A stretch of DNA of 64,000 bases from Annulohypoxylon bovei var. microspora (taxonomy: Eukaryota > Ascomycota > Sordariomycetes > Xylariales > Hypoxylaceae). The stretch spans positions 62,001 through 126,000 of the forward strand of contig MU405265.1 of assembly GCA_022836615.1 (NCBI GenBank). Reading direction: 5' to 3'. Below the pieces are notes generated by a model, which was given only the letters and a program-made list of their open reading frames with translations, was not told where the DNA came from and did not search any database. The position numbers were made by a program, and so were the translations under genes. This document shows positions 44,377-56,380 of the stretch, one piece after another (positions within the stretch are counted from its first letter, which is position 1; every line of letters begins with the position of its first letter).

Positions 44377-47300
44377 TGTCTAAGGTTAAAACGCAGATTC
44401 GGTCGCCGCTAAAGATCTATAATCAGATGGGGATTTGCGTAGGGGCTGAAGAGTAGCGTAAAACGAAAAGGAAAAAGCAAAGAGAGGTTTCCACGGCGAA
44501 ACCGGCGGTTCGATGGTGTTATTCTTATTTTCGGTTCTCCCAGTAATATGTAGGTAAGTCGAGGAAAGCTGATGGATGGATGGATGGATGGATGGTCCAA
44601 GTAACGGGGGCTAGGTCCAGGTCCAGGGGTTATCTCTCTATTTGGCCGTTCCCGAACCCCAGGGGAGGCTTGCAACCTGTCTGCCAAACCTACGTAGCGT
44701 GCTTGAGGTTAACACAAGTACGCAGCACAACAGCTCATAAAGTTGGGTAGATCTCAGTCAAGTTACTGATGCCACTAGAAGTCTCTCCGTCTCTTTGTGT
44801 GTCCTTACTTCGGCCGCCGGTCAAAATACACTCGAGGTATGTATTTGAGAAAATGGAGGGGGGGATACAGTACATATGTATCCTCAAGTCTCTACTTAGC
44901 ACCACAGAAATAAGAGGAGTCGGTCTTACTAATTTTGGTAATATGCCAAGTTCCTTCGGTTGAGATGGCAAATAGGAACCGCCTATTTCATCTCCACAGA
45001 CGGGAAGGGTGGGATGCCCCGTACCCAACTTGACCTAGAGGGGATGTAGAAAAGATGCTGTCGACTTTTAGAATATCTCCACGTCCCACACCCCTCGCTA
45101 TTCCTAGAACATTCGATTATTCGACGACGAGTTGTTCATTTCGAGGGCAAATTTTATATTAACGACCCTACTCTTCTCTCAATCCCTCAGACCCTTCTTG
45201 CATTTGGGCTAAACGCTTCAATTGCCATTGGATGGATACGTGTCCGAAGCCATAGTATGTATATGGCTCAACGTCGTGCCATCCTTCGTGATGACGAGGA
45301 TTTGGGCACGACTTGTTCAATACATAAAAAATAATCATGGTTGAAGCATGCGCGGAAATTCGGCCCCTCCGCAAAATTTTCAGCCTTTGCACGCCTTTGG
45401 GATCCTTCTGACCTCTTTTAATGCAGGATCTCGCACTTTGTCAGACGCAGAGACCAAGATTAAGCTGCTGCGGTCTACAGCTGCGCTTCGTCGAGTCGCG
45501 TAGTTTCGTTCAACGACAACCATAATTGATGCGCGGTATCATATTGTCTGTCGTTGCGTGCTGCTCGTGGCCAATCATCTCCACAGAATCAACAGTTCGC
45601 GCCAGAATGCAGATGGCCTCTAAAGTCAATGGTAGCACATTGCACTCGCTAATGTTGGACAATATTTCCTCCAGACACCCCTCAAACTTCTGACAGTCAG
45701 TATCTGCAGGCTGAGGCAGAAAAGGACGAGGATTAGCAAGTCTCGATCCTTCCCAGCCACAGCGTTCCCACCCTTGACACTTTGTAATGACAAGACCCAA
45801 GCCCTAGTGTTTACTCAGGCTCTGCGGTCACGAGTATTCCCCAAAATAGCAGTCGTAGACGCAGAGTACCTACAAACCATTTATTGAACCCCCTAAAATG
45901 ACAATCTCCTCCTTTTAGAGCCTGACGTTCGGTGCTGACTAGGCAGGCAATGTGGCTAGGTTCTCTGCTACTCGTCAGTCTCACAGGGAGTCTAAGACGC
46001 GTACAGCAAGACGTAAAGTGCAGAACCGTTTAACTCTACCCACGGTGGACAACACCCGAGATAACTTAAGTCCGATGGTACTGCAAAATGCACCGCATTC
46101 CGCATGGATTACGCTGGGTCTTTCTCTCGTAAGCAGTGCTGCATCAACACGAGCTCTCGATGTGACTGGTGGGCTCGCAATGCATCTGTATCATATAAGT
46201 TAGTGCAACTGTTGTACCATTGAGAAGTATCGATTCTCACATGGGCATTATCAGATGATATGGTGCTTCAGCGTAGAAGTTGTGTGTAGGATATCACGTG
46301 TCCCGTTACCCCTAGCTCATTGCACCTCGAATTCTTAAGAAGTCCAAGAGATACATTCCCAGTATCTGCTCCTCAATTAATATGATATGAGTCCAAAGGA
46401 AGTCCAAAGGAGTCGCAGGTGGCGTGCTGATAATTACACACCAGAAGGAATTCCTGCAATTACCGTCAAGAGCGTCTAGGAGAAACGTCGTGTTTGCGGA
46501 ACTCGGGGATACTGCGTCTTCCGCGAAGGAATGTTCGAGAACGAGGTGGCGATTCTCATATTTGCAGCCCAATGGCCCCAGACGATAATACGGGGTGTCA
46601 TTGTCTGTTCTGGTTGGTTGTTGCTATGCATAATCACCATTTCGTCTTCAACCATCTTAGTACGATCTCAATCGACCCCGGCAAAAAAGTCTGACTTCCA
46701 GCGCATGGCAACAGGGATCAGTAGACGCCTTGTCAACCGTAACGGGGAAGTTAGCTCGCAACGCTGCAAATATCATCTCATACTAAAATCTACTGTAGGG
46801 AGGGGTTTCCTGTTCACCGGCCAGTCAGACCTAAGCCAGGAAGAGAAGCTCTCCTATGTGCCCAACTAGGTAGGTCCCGAGCTCTTTATGAATACTTCGT
46901 CGAGAAAAAACGAATGCGCTAGACTTGCTAGCGGAGTGGTATCGGCCTCAAAGATATAACTACAGGTCGTGTCCGACTTGGTGCGTGCTTCTAGTTATAG
47001 ATGAGTACCTAGAATATTAACCAACATCGATAGTATAGCACGCCGAATGGGGTCATGCAAAGAATGTCGAGGGTTTCGAGAATCAACCCCGAACAGCCCG
47101 CTTCCGCATACACCATCTTCAAATATGTACCAGGTAAACGATAGTTTGATACGTTCAACGTCTCTGGTAGCGAGGATAATGACATGGGCCAAATAAGTTT
47201 GTAGTGATCCGACCTATTCTCACAGTCAATTGTGTTAGAACCATTAATAGCGGTGTCTAGATACAGTGTGGTAAAGACGTGGCGAAAGCAAACTTGTAGC

Positions 47301-48214
47301 GGCTGGAAGAGTTTAGTCAAGTTCGTCGGCAAACTTTTGCATCCTTGATCGCTATAAGAACACTAGGTGGTTCTTAAGTTAGATAAGGAAGGTTCTAGTT
47401 CTAATGTCAACTCGGTTTCGAACACAAACAATATCCATGAGATATCATATGTGATGGATATGGATCAGAAGGAAAACAACAGAGGAATGTATGACTTATG
47501 AGAGATGAGGCCTTTTCCCATCATTTATCCTGTGGCCTCGCACAAGCCAGTATCAGGGTCAATTTGGGATATAGGAGGTCATACCCCAAAGACCAGTGTA
47601 GATTGACTAGCTAATCTATTAGCTGTTCGATCTGAAGTCTTTATCATCTATCTAATGGATGAAGTGGAGAAGTTGTCCCAAGTGTTGTATGTGCTCAAAA
47701 TAACAAGGTCCAGTCTAACTTCTTTAAACCTATAGAAGGGGCAAGGCGGAGTTAGAAAGTAAGTTCACGACATCATCCCTTTAGTTGTACCTTCCTTTTA
47801 TATACTTCACGATAGCTTCCTTCCCCAAGTTGTTATAATACCACACTGATTTTCCTTACATCATACCTTCCAAGGTTCCTTAGAATCAATTAGGCTTCTA
47901 GTGAAACGATCCTAACCGATAGACAGGTACAATATCCGCGTAGATTGGCGACTGCAGTTGTTAAGACGAATAACGACTTTATTGCCCCATAATACGATAG
48001 ACTCTGAAAGCTCTTGCCATAATAATGAAATTGGAAAAAAAGGTAAGGCACCATCTTTCTTATCTTCTCAACTTCTTCACCATCATCATTTCCACCAAAT
48101 CACCAAATAATCATCATCACACATTTCTTTCCATTCTCTGTCAATACACATTGTCCCATACACCTTTGTCCCTACCAGATAGGTAGAGGGATCCAGTGAG
48201 TCACGTCAGTCACC
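44377..48214. other. Intergenic, 3.8 kb, no gene supported
   Basis: A GATG microsatellite is at 44571-44595. Several short frames (45510-45800 minus, 45952-46203 plus, 46312-46572 minus, 46531-46869 plus, 47009-47332 minus) have unrelated sequences on alternating strands and no recognised domain. The frame at 45952-46203 contains TARRKVQNRL, faintly like a bZIP basic region, but nothing else supports it. Sequence at about 47760-48214 is CT-rich and probably the leader of the next gene. Confidence 0.35.
44571..44595. repeat. (GATG)6 microsatellite
   Basis: Six perfect GATG units plus one G, upstream of the bZIP gene start. Confidence 0.9.
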
Positions 48215-49849
48215 ATGGAGATGGATCTGTCCCAGCAACCTGGACAATGCAGTGCCAGCCAGAAGTACACAACCGTCGGATCTGTTTGGCACCCTCAGAC
48301 AGTGCCCATGCAGCCGCCTACGCGCCGCGGTCGTACTCTACGCTCTGTTGCCCCTGAACCACTTGATCATAATAGTTCTGTCGTCGCCCACCATCCTACA
48401 CAATATTATTCACCTCTGCAACAAAATTTTGATCGAGCAGTCAGTCCTTTTTCTCCCGATCATCAATTCTTTTCCCACATTACTGAATCGGAGGAAAAGC
48501 ATTCTCCTTATTCCACGACCATGTCTCAACAGTCTTCCATTTTCCGCCAGCCCTCCAACGAACTTGTCCTTTCCGGTAGACAGGGCCAAGGAATTAACTA
48601 CCGCGATGGCGACGATGGCTCCGACGATGCTGATGACGATGAAGAGGTGAACCTCAACTACCTCAGTCGGATGCCTACCAAGAGCGTAACTAACTTGGCC
48701 TCCTACGCCAATCCCATGCAGAAGGCAGCTCAGATGCTTCTCACCCGAGCCAGACAGGCACCCTCGTCTATGCAGCATCAGAAGTCGGATATCACTCAGG
48801 AGACTCGAGGTTCCGGATATGGTAACGGCTTCAAGTACAATCGTTCTGACCCGCTTGGCGCAGAGGGCCTACTCCAGTCTGATAGGGTCGATGAATCCGG
48901 TCTTCCCAACCGACATCTCAGAGCTTTCAACCCGAACACTGGCGATTACGCAGGCCGAGAGCGCGACACTTATCCAGCCGTCTTGTCCAAGGGACCTGGC
49001 GCACCCCTCCCCCTGACCGCGGGTCCTCCCGGTCAACGTCAATTCCCGTCGTCCGCTTCCAACCCTGCAAATGCCTGGCAGAAGGGTCCTTCGGCATTCA
49101 ATTCCTCTATGAATCACTGGCAAAAGGGGTTCGATCAGACACGTGGAGATGACTCGTTCGAGGATACAATTCCCCATCCCCAGCAGTATCCTTCTTCGTC
49201 CTTTCAGTCTCATCGAGCTATGCAGCCCATGACTCAACAGCCTACGCCCTCGCTTTTAAGCAGAGCTCCCTCTGCCCACCAATCTTCTGCGATGAACAAG
49301 GGTAAAGAGAACAGCGGCAACAGCAAGATGGTTGATACACTTACCCACGAAGAAGCGAAGAAGTTCTTCCCGCTTGGATTCCCTGCGGATTTCGGCCACA
49401 ACTTCTACCCAATCCCCGATAATTGGGCAGAGCTCCGTTACCAAGAGCTGAAGGAGAAAGAGAAGTGGAGAAACCCGATCGCGGTGCAGAGAACGCCCGA
49501 ATGGCAAGCAGCCCACCAGGCTAGGATCCGTCGAGACTTCTACTCCGGTAATGCGATGATTAACCAGGATATCGAAACGGCCGTCCACGAGAAGAACAGC
49601 CGTGATGTCGCTCGTGCCGTCGGCTCCTCGTTCAAGGAGACCGAGAAGCCCGCTAACAGAGCTGCCAACCGACACCTCTCGATCGAGGAGGCTAACGAGA
49701 TCCCGACGAATGAGCACGCTCAGCCGCTTTTGAGCGTGATGTACCAATCGCTCGCTAACAACCCGGACATCACACCTCACCCCCGTCTGCCCAAGTACAT
49801 CCCCCCGAAGCAGCCCGGTGCCGCGGATTATCACTATGGTTCCTGCTAA
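48215..49849 (+). CDS. Hypothetical protein, 544 aa, mostly disordered
   Basis: One uninterrupted frame from ATG 48215 to TAA 49847. Ser, Gln, Pro and Asn dominate the first 370 residues, with an acidic patch at about 132-144 (DGDDGSDDADDDEEV) followed by NLNYLSRMPTKSVTNLASYA. The C-terminal third looks structured: HEEAKKFFPLGFPADFGHNF, then YPIPDNWAELRYQELKEKEK and WQAAHQARIRRDFYSG, ending in PHPRLPKYIPPKQPGA. I do not recognise the family. There is no signal peptide or membrane segment. The layout (disordered region plus a compact charged C-terminal block) suggests a scaffold or regulatory protein, which is inference only. The leader is long and pyrimidine-rich. Confidence 0.75.
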   Translation: MEMDLSQQPGQCSASQKYTTVGSVWHPQTVPMQPPTRRGRTLRSVAPEPLDHNSSVVAHHPTQYYSPLQQNFDRAVSPFSPDHQFFSHITESEEKHSPYSTTMSQQSSIFRQPSNELVLSGRQGQGINYRDGDDGSDDADDDEEVNLNYLSRMPTKSVTNLASYANPMQKAAQMLLTRARQAPSSMQHQKSDITQETRGSGYGNGFKYNRSDPLGAEGLLQSDRVDESGLPNRHLRAFNPNTGDYAGRERDTYPAVLSKGPGAPLPLTAGPPGQRQFPSSASNPANAWQKGPSAFNSSMNHWQKGFDQTRGDDSFEDTIPHPQQYPSSSFQSHRAMQPMTQQPTPSLLSRAPSAHQSSAMNKGKENSGNSKMVDTLTHEEAKKFFPLGFPADFGHNFYPIPDNWAELRYQELKEKEKWRNPIAVQRTPEWQAAHQARIRRDFYSGNAMINQDIETAVHEKNSRDVARAVGSSFKETEKPANRAANRHLSIEEANEIPTNEHAQPLLSVMYQSLANNPDITPHPRLPKYIPPKQPGAADYHYGSC

Positions 49850-51713
49850 TTTCTCTCAATACTCCTTCCTCGAAGTTAATCGAAGTTTGCAATAGCATTC
49901 TGATGTACGAGTTGGCTATGGAACGGAACAAGGAGAACTTTAATCAGCAGGATGATAACGACTGGACATGGAATGGCGAGAGTAAAAGGGATATTGCATG
50001 AGAAAAAAAAAATAAGAAAACCTACGTAACCGATAATTGCGATCCGCCTGTGGATCCTGATCTCCTTTCTAATTGTCTGTCTCCGGTCGAAATTTCGGCG
50101 GCAGTCAAATCGCAAATAATGGAACGAATGGCGTTGGAAAGCGCGCTGGCGGCGCGTGCTCGTCTGACTGATTAGGAGGGTAATGGGCGTACGTTGGTCG
50201 GTCAGGATGATACTATGCTTCCGGCGTTGGCACGATATGGCTTTGCGGTTGTCGCTTTGTATGTACGCAGATACGATTGCCCCTTGGTGGCCTTGGGCGC
50301 GCGATGGTTAATCCACGATTGCGTCTCCATTCCCATGACTTGACTTTGCTCAAGGGATATTTATTATGGTATCAAAACGCGTGATATATATGTGGTGCTA
50401 TAAATGTTTTGCTCGACTCGTAGATAGGTTAGGTACCTACATGACCTACTTAGGGAAAATAATCCCCGGTTCTGCGTAGATGTGTAGTAAGTGTAAATCT
50501 AACTTGTCTTCGATTGCTATCTTGAGCTCAGTTATGTAGCTTCTAGAGGCTGTATAACGCCTCTTACCTCAGATTACCCCCTCACATACAAATACGTAGG
50601 TCCTTCTCTTCCTTTCCCCCCTACACTCCACCGAAGAGGCCGAAAATCGTCGCTATCTCTAATAGCAGGCCAATAAACACCACTCAAATCTATCATACTC
50701 CCGAGTCTCAAAGCCTTTGCAAGGCTCCCCGACATGCTCACCTCACCTCTTAAGCACATATAAATCACACATCGATAACCCTCATCCGCACACAACCCCC
50801 AAGCCAAGCAAAGTCACATCGAGTCATACGCACAAGCCAGATCACCATAGAAAATGGGAATAAAATTTCTCGAAGACAAAAAGCGTCTCAGCTATCCACT
50901 GCCCACCCCGGCCTCGCACCGCGCACCTGTCGTATAACCTACCAGACTACCACGGCATAGCAATAGCAACAGCGCGAGTCCCACCCCCTTTTTCGATGCT
51001 TCGGCGTAGTAGGGCAAACATGAGCTTCCGAACCCCTCCCCTCCCCTTTCCTTCCGTCCCCGGACCTCCTCACAACCCCCCTCCGTCGTATCTTTCCTCG
51101 GCGGCAATAACGCATGCGAGCCTCCCCCCCTTGCCATAAACTCGCACTGCACGTGGGATATCCTCAAAGCATCGACCGAAAAAAAACATTAAAAAAACAA
51201 CGCGCAAGAAGAAGAGAAGAAAAAAACAACATCCTAACATTTGCGCACGTAGTAGGGTTGAAGAGAAGCGGACCGAGAATATATTGAGTGCCAAGAAAAA
51301 AGTGTTGAAGTGTGATCCGTAAGTTTCCCCATTGCGTGCCAGCAATCGCCCGAGTAACTGAGTCTAGAATGTGGGAAGTAGGTAGTGTGTCATACAAAAA
51401 GAATTGAATGGTGGACATGGCACCATGAATGTGTGGTTTCCCCAGGCGAAGGCATTTTAGTTTCTGGTGATGCTGCTGTCGATCGAGCCAGAAGAAATTT
51501 TGTAGTAATCCGAGCCTAGAATCAACGCCCATGGAACCCTTTCCCTGCTTCTTTCTGGCTGACCAGAACAACGTCATCATGGTATATGGAAAATGAAAAA
51601 AAATCTTGAGGGGTATGCTATGACAACAGTGAAACATAAAACGTTGAAGAAAACCTGCTAAGCGTAGAGAGAGATGTCTCATCTTTTAGCGGCTGGCCAT
51701 TCAGCTTTCAGCC
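49850..51713. other. Intergenic, 1.9 kb, no gene supported
   Basis: Minus-strand open frames at 50892-51682 overlap each other, are low-complexity (Phe/Leu/Arg rich) and have no domain. They probably lie in the 3' untranslated region of the septin-like gene. One TAGGTACCTA is at 50430-50439. Confidence 0.35.
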
Positions 51714-53387
51714 TCACCGACGTCGGGTTGCAGGTTGTCGGTGCTTAAGACGGCTAGTTCTCCATCCTTCATACCATTGCTCTCTGCTGGCCTCACGTAG
51801 CTCACCACGCCACTCGCTAAACACGGCGTCCTTCAAGCGGGTGAAGTCGCAGTGCTCCTCGTTGTACGGATCCGCGAAACCCCAAGGAAACTTACGACCA
51901 ACAACACCGGGCTCGTAAATGTCGGGGCTGATGATAGACATGGGGAGGAAGGGAGACTCGTCATTTGACTCTTCTTGGGATGACTTGGATCGGCGGTTGG
52001 AGTTATTCGAGCGGCGCTTTGAAGCTGGCGAAACCCTGCCTTGGATTGGGAGATCATCCTCATCCGCATCGACGTCATCATCCTCCACGACGGCAGATTC
52101 CTCCTTGTCTTGCTTAGCCTCTGCCTCCTCCTCAACTGCTCCCTCAGCATCCTCCTCGTCATCTTCTTCTTCAGCCTCTTCAATTCTGCTAGAATCCGGT
52201 GTGGCTTCATCATTATCGTCAAGCCCTAGTGGTTCAAGGGGATCGAAGTTCGCCTTCTTAAGACTAGCCCATACTGTCTTCTTGAGGACGGACATGTGAG
52301 CAGTGGTGATTGTGTCGGCTTTCGAAACCACCGGGATTACCGTTGTCTTGCCTTGAAGAGTTCGCATGACTTGTAGATCGAGATCCTCATCTAGGACGCC
52401 CACAATGCGACCAACATTTTGGTCGTACTTTCCGCCATGACCATTTGCAGAGGCTGCTTTCTCGACAGCGATATTTCGGTCTAGACGAGCAGGGTCTAGG
52501 ATAAGAAACACTGCGTGGATGTGCGTATCCTGAACGCCAGGTGATCGAACTACCTTCATCTCTTCAGCGAACGTCTCCTCGAATTTGCCTTCCAAGAAAG
52601 TCGACATTTCTCTCAATTGTAGATCCACCACGTTTTTCTCGAGGCCCTCCGAGTCCCATAGGGTCAATCCGATGCGCTCTCCATCGATCTCGCTCTCGAG
52701 GTAGTGTGGTATAAAGTTACCCGAAGGAGTAGCATTGGCGGTGACCTCCATTTCGATCTCGGTCGATCGTTGAGATCGTTTCTTAGGCGGCAGAGCCAAA
52801 GCAGTCTTGAGGAATTCGAGGAACGAGGTCTTTCCAGAACCACGAGCACCCACAATCAGGACGCTGTAAATTAATTGTAAGTCTCAGCACAGAAGAACAG
52901 GGGATACGGAAAAAACATACTTGAAAGGGGTAGGATCCTTCCTTCGACGGACTCTTCTGGGGCTGTTGATAGTGCTAACGGCACTACTCGCATAGCTGTA
53001 TCGGCCCCGGTGCGTCATGCTTTCGGTTCGGGCGTAGGGATCGACCCAGGCTCCGTTGGGAACAGGCGGCACAGGAGGACTGGCAAGAGTAGAAGACATC
53101 GAAGGACGACCAGGATCGATAGATGCTCTAGGAGGATAACGGTGAAACGAGTGATCTGCTGTTCCAGACACGATTGCTACAGAATCTGGGCGAGAATCAC
53201 CTCCAAAACTTTGCAGAGGTGGAGGAGGTTGAGCACCATTGTAGAGAGCTGGAAGACGAGGAGGAGATTTGGGCACGGTTTCCCGATGTTGGTCCTTCTG
53301 GTGCTTCTTCCCCCCTTTTCCGAGGTCGCCCGATTTACTACGTCGAAGCAACATCCCGAAGCTAGATCGACGAGGCGGCTGGCTCAT
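51714..53387 (-). CDS. AspE-like septin-type GTPase
   Basis: Cytoskeletal GTP-binding protein resembling the filamentous-fungus-specific septin group. Exons are 53387-52921 and 52863-51714; the 57-nt intron (GTATGT...TTACAG) lies directly before the G1 loop; 538 aa. The N-terminal 150 residues are basic, Ser/Pro-rich and probably disordered. G1 is GARGSGKT at 161-168, G3 is DSEG at 226-229 and the G4-like motif is SKAD at 336-339. After G4 an acidic insert (about 370-427, mostly Glu/Asp) interrupts the usual septin fold. Then KFPWGFADPYNEEHCDFTRL corresponds to the septin-unique W...FxxLR region. No C-terminal coiled coil follows. Whether it binds and hydrolyses GTP is not established. Confidence 0.8.
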
Positions 53388-56380
53388 AGTTTAATCCTTC
53401 CTAAACTAGCTAGCATATGCTAGAAACTCAAAAGCTATCCGGACTTGGAGGTCGGGTGCTATCGAAAGTTCGAGTAAATGGCAAATAACGACGTAATAGT
53501 GACGAGTGCCTTGATATTCTGTCAAGGGGTAGGTATCTTCGAAGACGAAAATAGGTTAAAAGGTACCGCGACTGGACGGTTTATAGTGTGAAAAGAAGGT
53601 TCAGACTACAAGGCCGATATCTCCTTATTTCCTTATTCTGCCCAATTTGCCAAATGACTTTCCCGGTGAGGGGGTTGCGAAGAAGGTGTATTCGCAATTA
53701 TCTTAGTACCTTGGTATACGTAAAGGAGGGCGGGCTGCTGAAAAAAGGATGTTGCTTGCGTCTGATTTGGGGAAAGAGTATCCTCCTATCTCGTGTTCGA
53801 TCTCACCTATCGTAGGGAGTATCCTAGTTTGTACCTAAAGGTATGTGGTAGGTAGATCCAAGTTCGATTGAAGGTTCAAGGATATGCGCATGCGCGTGCG
53901 AGTCTTGCGAATCGTGCGTCTCGTCTCTTATTCCCAGTCTGAATTTGAATGGATGTTTTTTATGGTTTATGCTTCGATAAACCAGTTGATTAAAGGTATC
54001 CCAACTTGGACAGATTCTACTGCCGGGTAAAGAACGAGAGCAAATGGGCAAAACCAAATGACAGACGATCAACGCAAAGTAATTCGAAACTACCTAGAAA
54101 TCCCAGATATTAAAATGTCAGCCAGCTGTTATGATCGGTCGTCTTGCGATGAATGAAAGTGAAGTTCTTGCCAACGTAGACAAGGTCACAATTGGCATAG
54201 AACGGATGGAAATAACAAGATTTCGTAGGTGTTTCTTGTCCCCTTTTTCCTTGGAGCGCCTGGCGCATTAAGGGGATGAGAAAGCACCCTTAGAATAAAA
54301 GATGCTACCCAGGTAGGGGTAAAAAGTGAACCATGGAAGGTGCAGCAATGTAACCAACGAGCTTCAAGCTCTACTTTTCCTCGCTTCCTACTCGATCTTG
54401 AATGGCGCGTCGGTGGTAGCGGGCGCAAATTGGATTGGACCGTATTGAATCTCAATTGGTACCTTCTCCGAAGTACTACGTAAACCAGAGAGGAAGTCTA
54501 AGATGGGATGGTATGTAGGATGGTAGGTTAGGCCAATCGAGAGTTTTCCTTCTGTGATCTACCGTCCTGCAGGAGAGCGCAACAGCTAGAAGTCGTGCGA
54601 TTACCTACAAATCCACACAAACCGTCTGGAACCACCTCGTAAAAGTCGAATCGAAACACCTTGTGTACATGTAACGAAGTAGGAATGTCAATAACGAATG
54701 AAATAAATCAACTAACCTTTCGAGAGAATGTAAATGTTATTAGTGAATGAATGTGTCGAATCGCAAAAAAAAGTGGCCAGTTCGCGATTGTCGTTCTGGA
54801 ACAGATCTTGGTTAAAAGACGTGCGTAAGTGGTGTCTTTTTTTGGGAGGGCGTTTAACGGGTTGTTCGCAAAATTGGGTCGGTTGATGCAGATTAAAAAA
54901 AGGGTCTTTGGTGCAATTCCCCGGATGCCGTTGAAGATCAGACGACAGTGCGATTTTTGTAGAATTGAGGATTGTCGTAGGAATACTCTACAGTTAACGC
55001 ATAAACATAAAAGAGACAAATGTTATGTTTAAGAACGATGAACTGTCACAGCTTCGTCAACAATATCCGCTGGCAAGGGTGTACACAGCACACATCATCG
55101 AAAAAGATCGATGTGAAAATTATGTAGAAGGTGAAGCTGTCAAGCATTCAAACATCGCGACGATTACACGAGATGAGCTGCTAACCTAAAATGTTTCCCT
55201 CTGCCAATCTGGTTCAAAAAGGGGGAAGTGCGGGCTAACTTAGTGTTAGGTACCTAAGATACCATACTCACGCGTATCCACGTTGAAGCCACGCTTGGGG
55301 TTGGTGGTTTCATGTGAAATTTGATTCATGATTGGGCAAGGTGCAGCAACCAAGCAGGTCTAGTGCTGAGCTAGTCACACTTGGTTCCGGCGCAAGTGAT
55401 ACAGAAATATCCCGACGACCTGGCTGGAAGGTGGAGTTTGAAGGTACTTAGCTACCTGAACAAGTTAAGCGTCATAAAAAGAGCTTAGGTTTGATGCAAG
55501 TAATAGCCACTGTAATATCCAATACTTCGGGGTATTTACATATCTGGTAAGTATCTCCTGATTATATGCACATTGCACATATGTTTCTTGTTTCCTTACT
55601 TCAAGGTTGTTTCTTTACTTGTAAAATCTCAACCGTTACCTTGGGAAACAATTTTGATATTGACGATGGCTTGATGGCTTGACACTCGTAACACCAACCA
55701 ACGACTTTGCCAAACTTGTTTACTCAGGTGCCTACACGAACGCCCACGCGGTTACCTGCATTGATATATTACTAGTAGCCAGCCCAGCAGCCCAGTATCC
55801 GCGTGGGATCGAGTGGGCTCTCCTCCACGTGCGGGTTCTACTAGCAAATTCCTTGCAGAATCGGGTACACGTAGTTGTCTCGGCTACTAACGTCTGATTC
55901 TACCCTATCGTATATGAATTGCCCACGATCTCGATACAGGTATATGCCTCGATCCGTCTAAGACATGGCTGGGATAGGTTGGGTAGCCGCTTCGACAACC
56001 AACCAAAACACACCGTTTATCTGATGCTTACAGATCTAATATTTGCGTCACGGTTTGTTCCTCGTGGGACTATTAGACGAAAAGATAGGTAGGTAGTTAG
56101 TGTAATAAATGTCACATTATAACAACAACAAGGCTTCATCTTATCATGACGTGACGAGCCGTTTACTTTATCCCATCAAAAATATTCGAGCCAACTTCAA
56201 GATTATCGACTTCAGAAGTGGACATATAATCTTTTAGGGGGTTCCTAGTACTCTACATTTATAGTACAAGCCGGCCTGATGCTTTCTATATGCAGCCGTC
56301 TACCCCCAAACCGTCTATGCTTTTTATGATTCTACATGGTATTTAATTAGCAGAGATGTCATGTCCTCTAGATCTAGAAC
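53388..56380. other. Intergenic, 3.0 kb, no gene supported
   Basis: The first few hundred bases are the septin promoter. Short frames (53588-53815, 54186-54455, 54708-55032, 55679-55897) lack features. TAGGTACCTA is at 55247-55256. Confidence 0.35.

Noticed and set aside
45510..46869. Several 65-110 codon frames on alternating strands, one containing TARRKVQNRL
   Set aside because: The resemblance to a bZIP basic region covers about ten residues and no zipper follows; the other frames are unrelated to each other and splice signals do not join them into a protein.
50892..51682. Overlapping minus-strand frames of 90-172 codons
   Set aside because: Low-complexity Phe/Leu/Arg-rich translations without domains, downstream of the septin-like gene; likely its 3' untranslated region.
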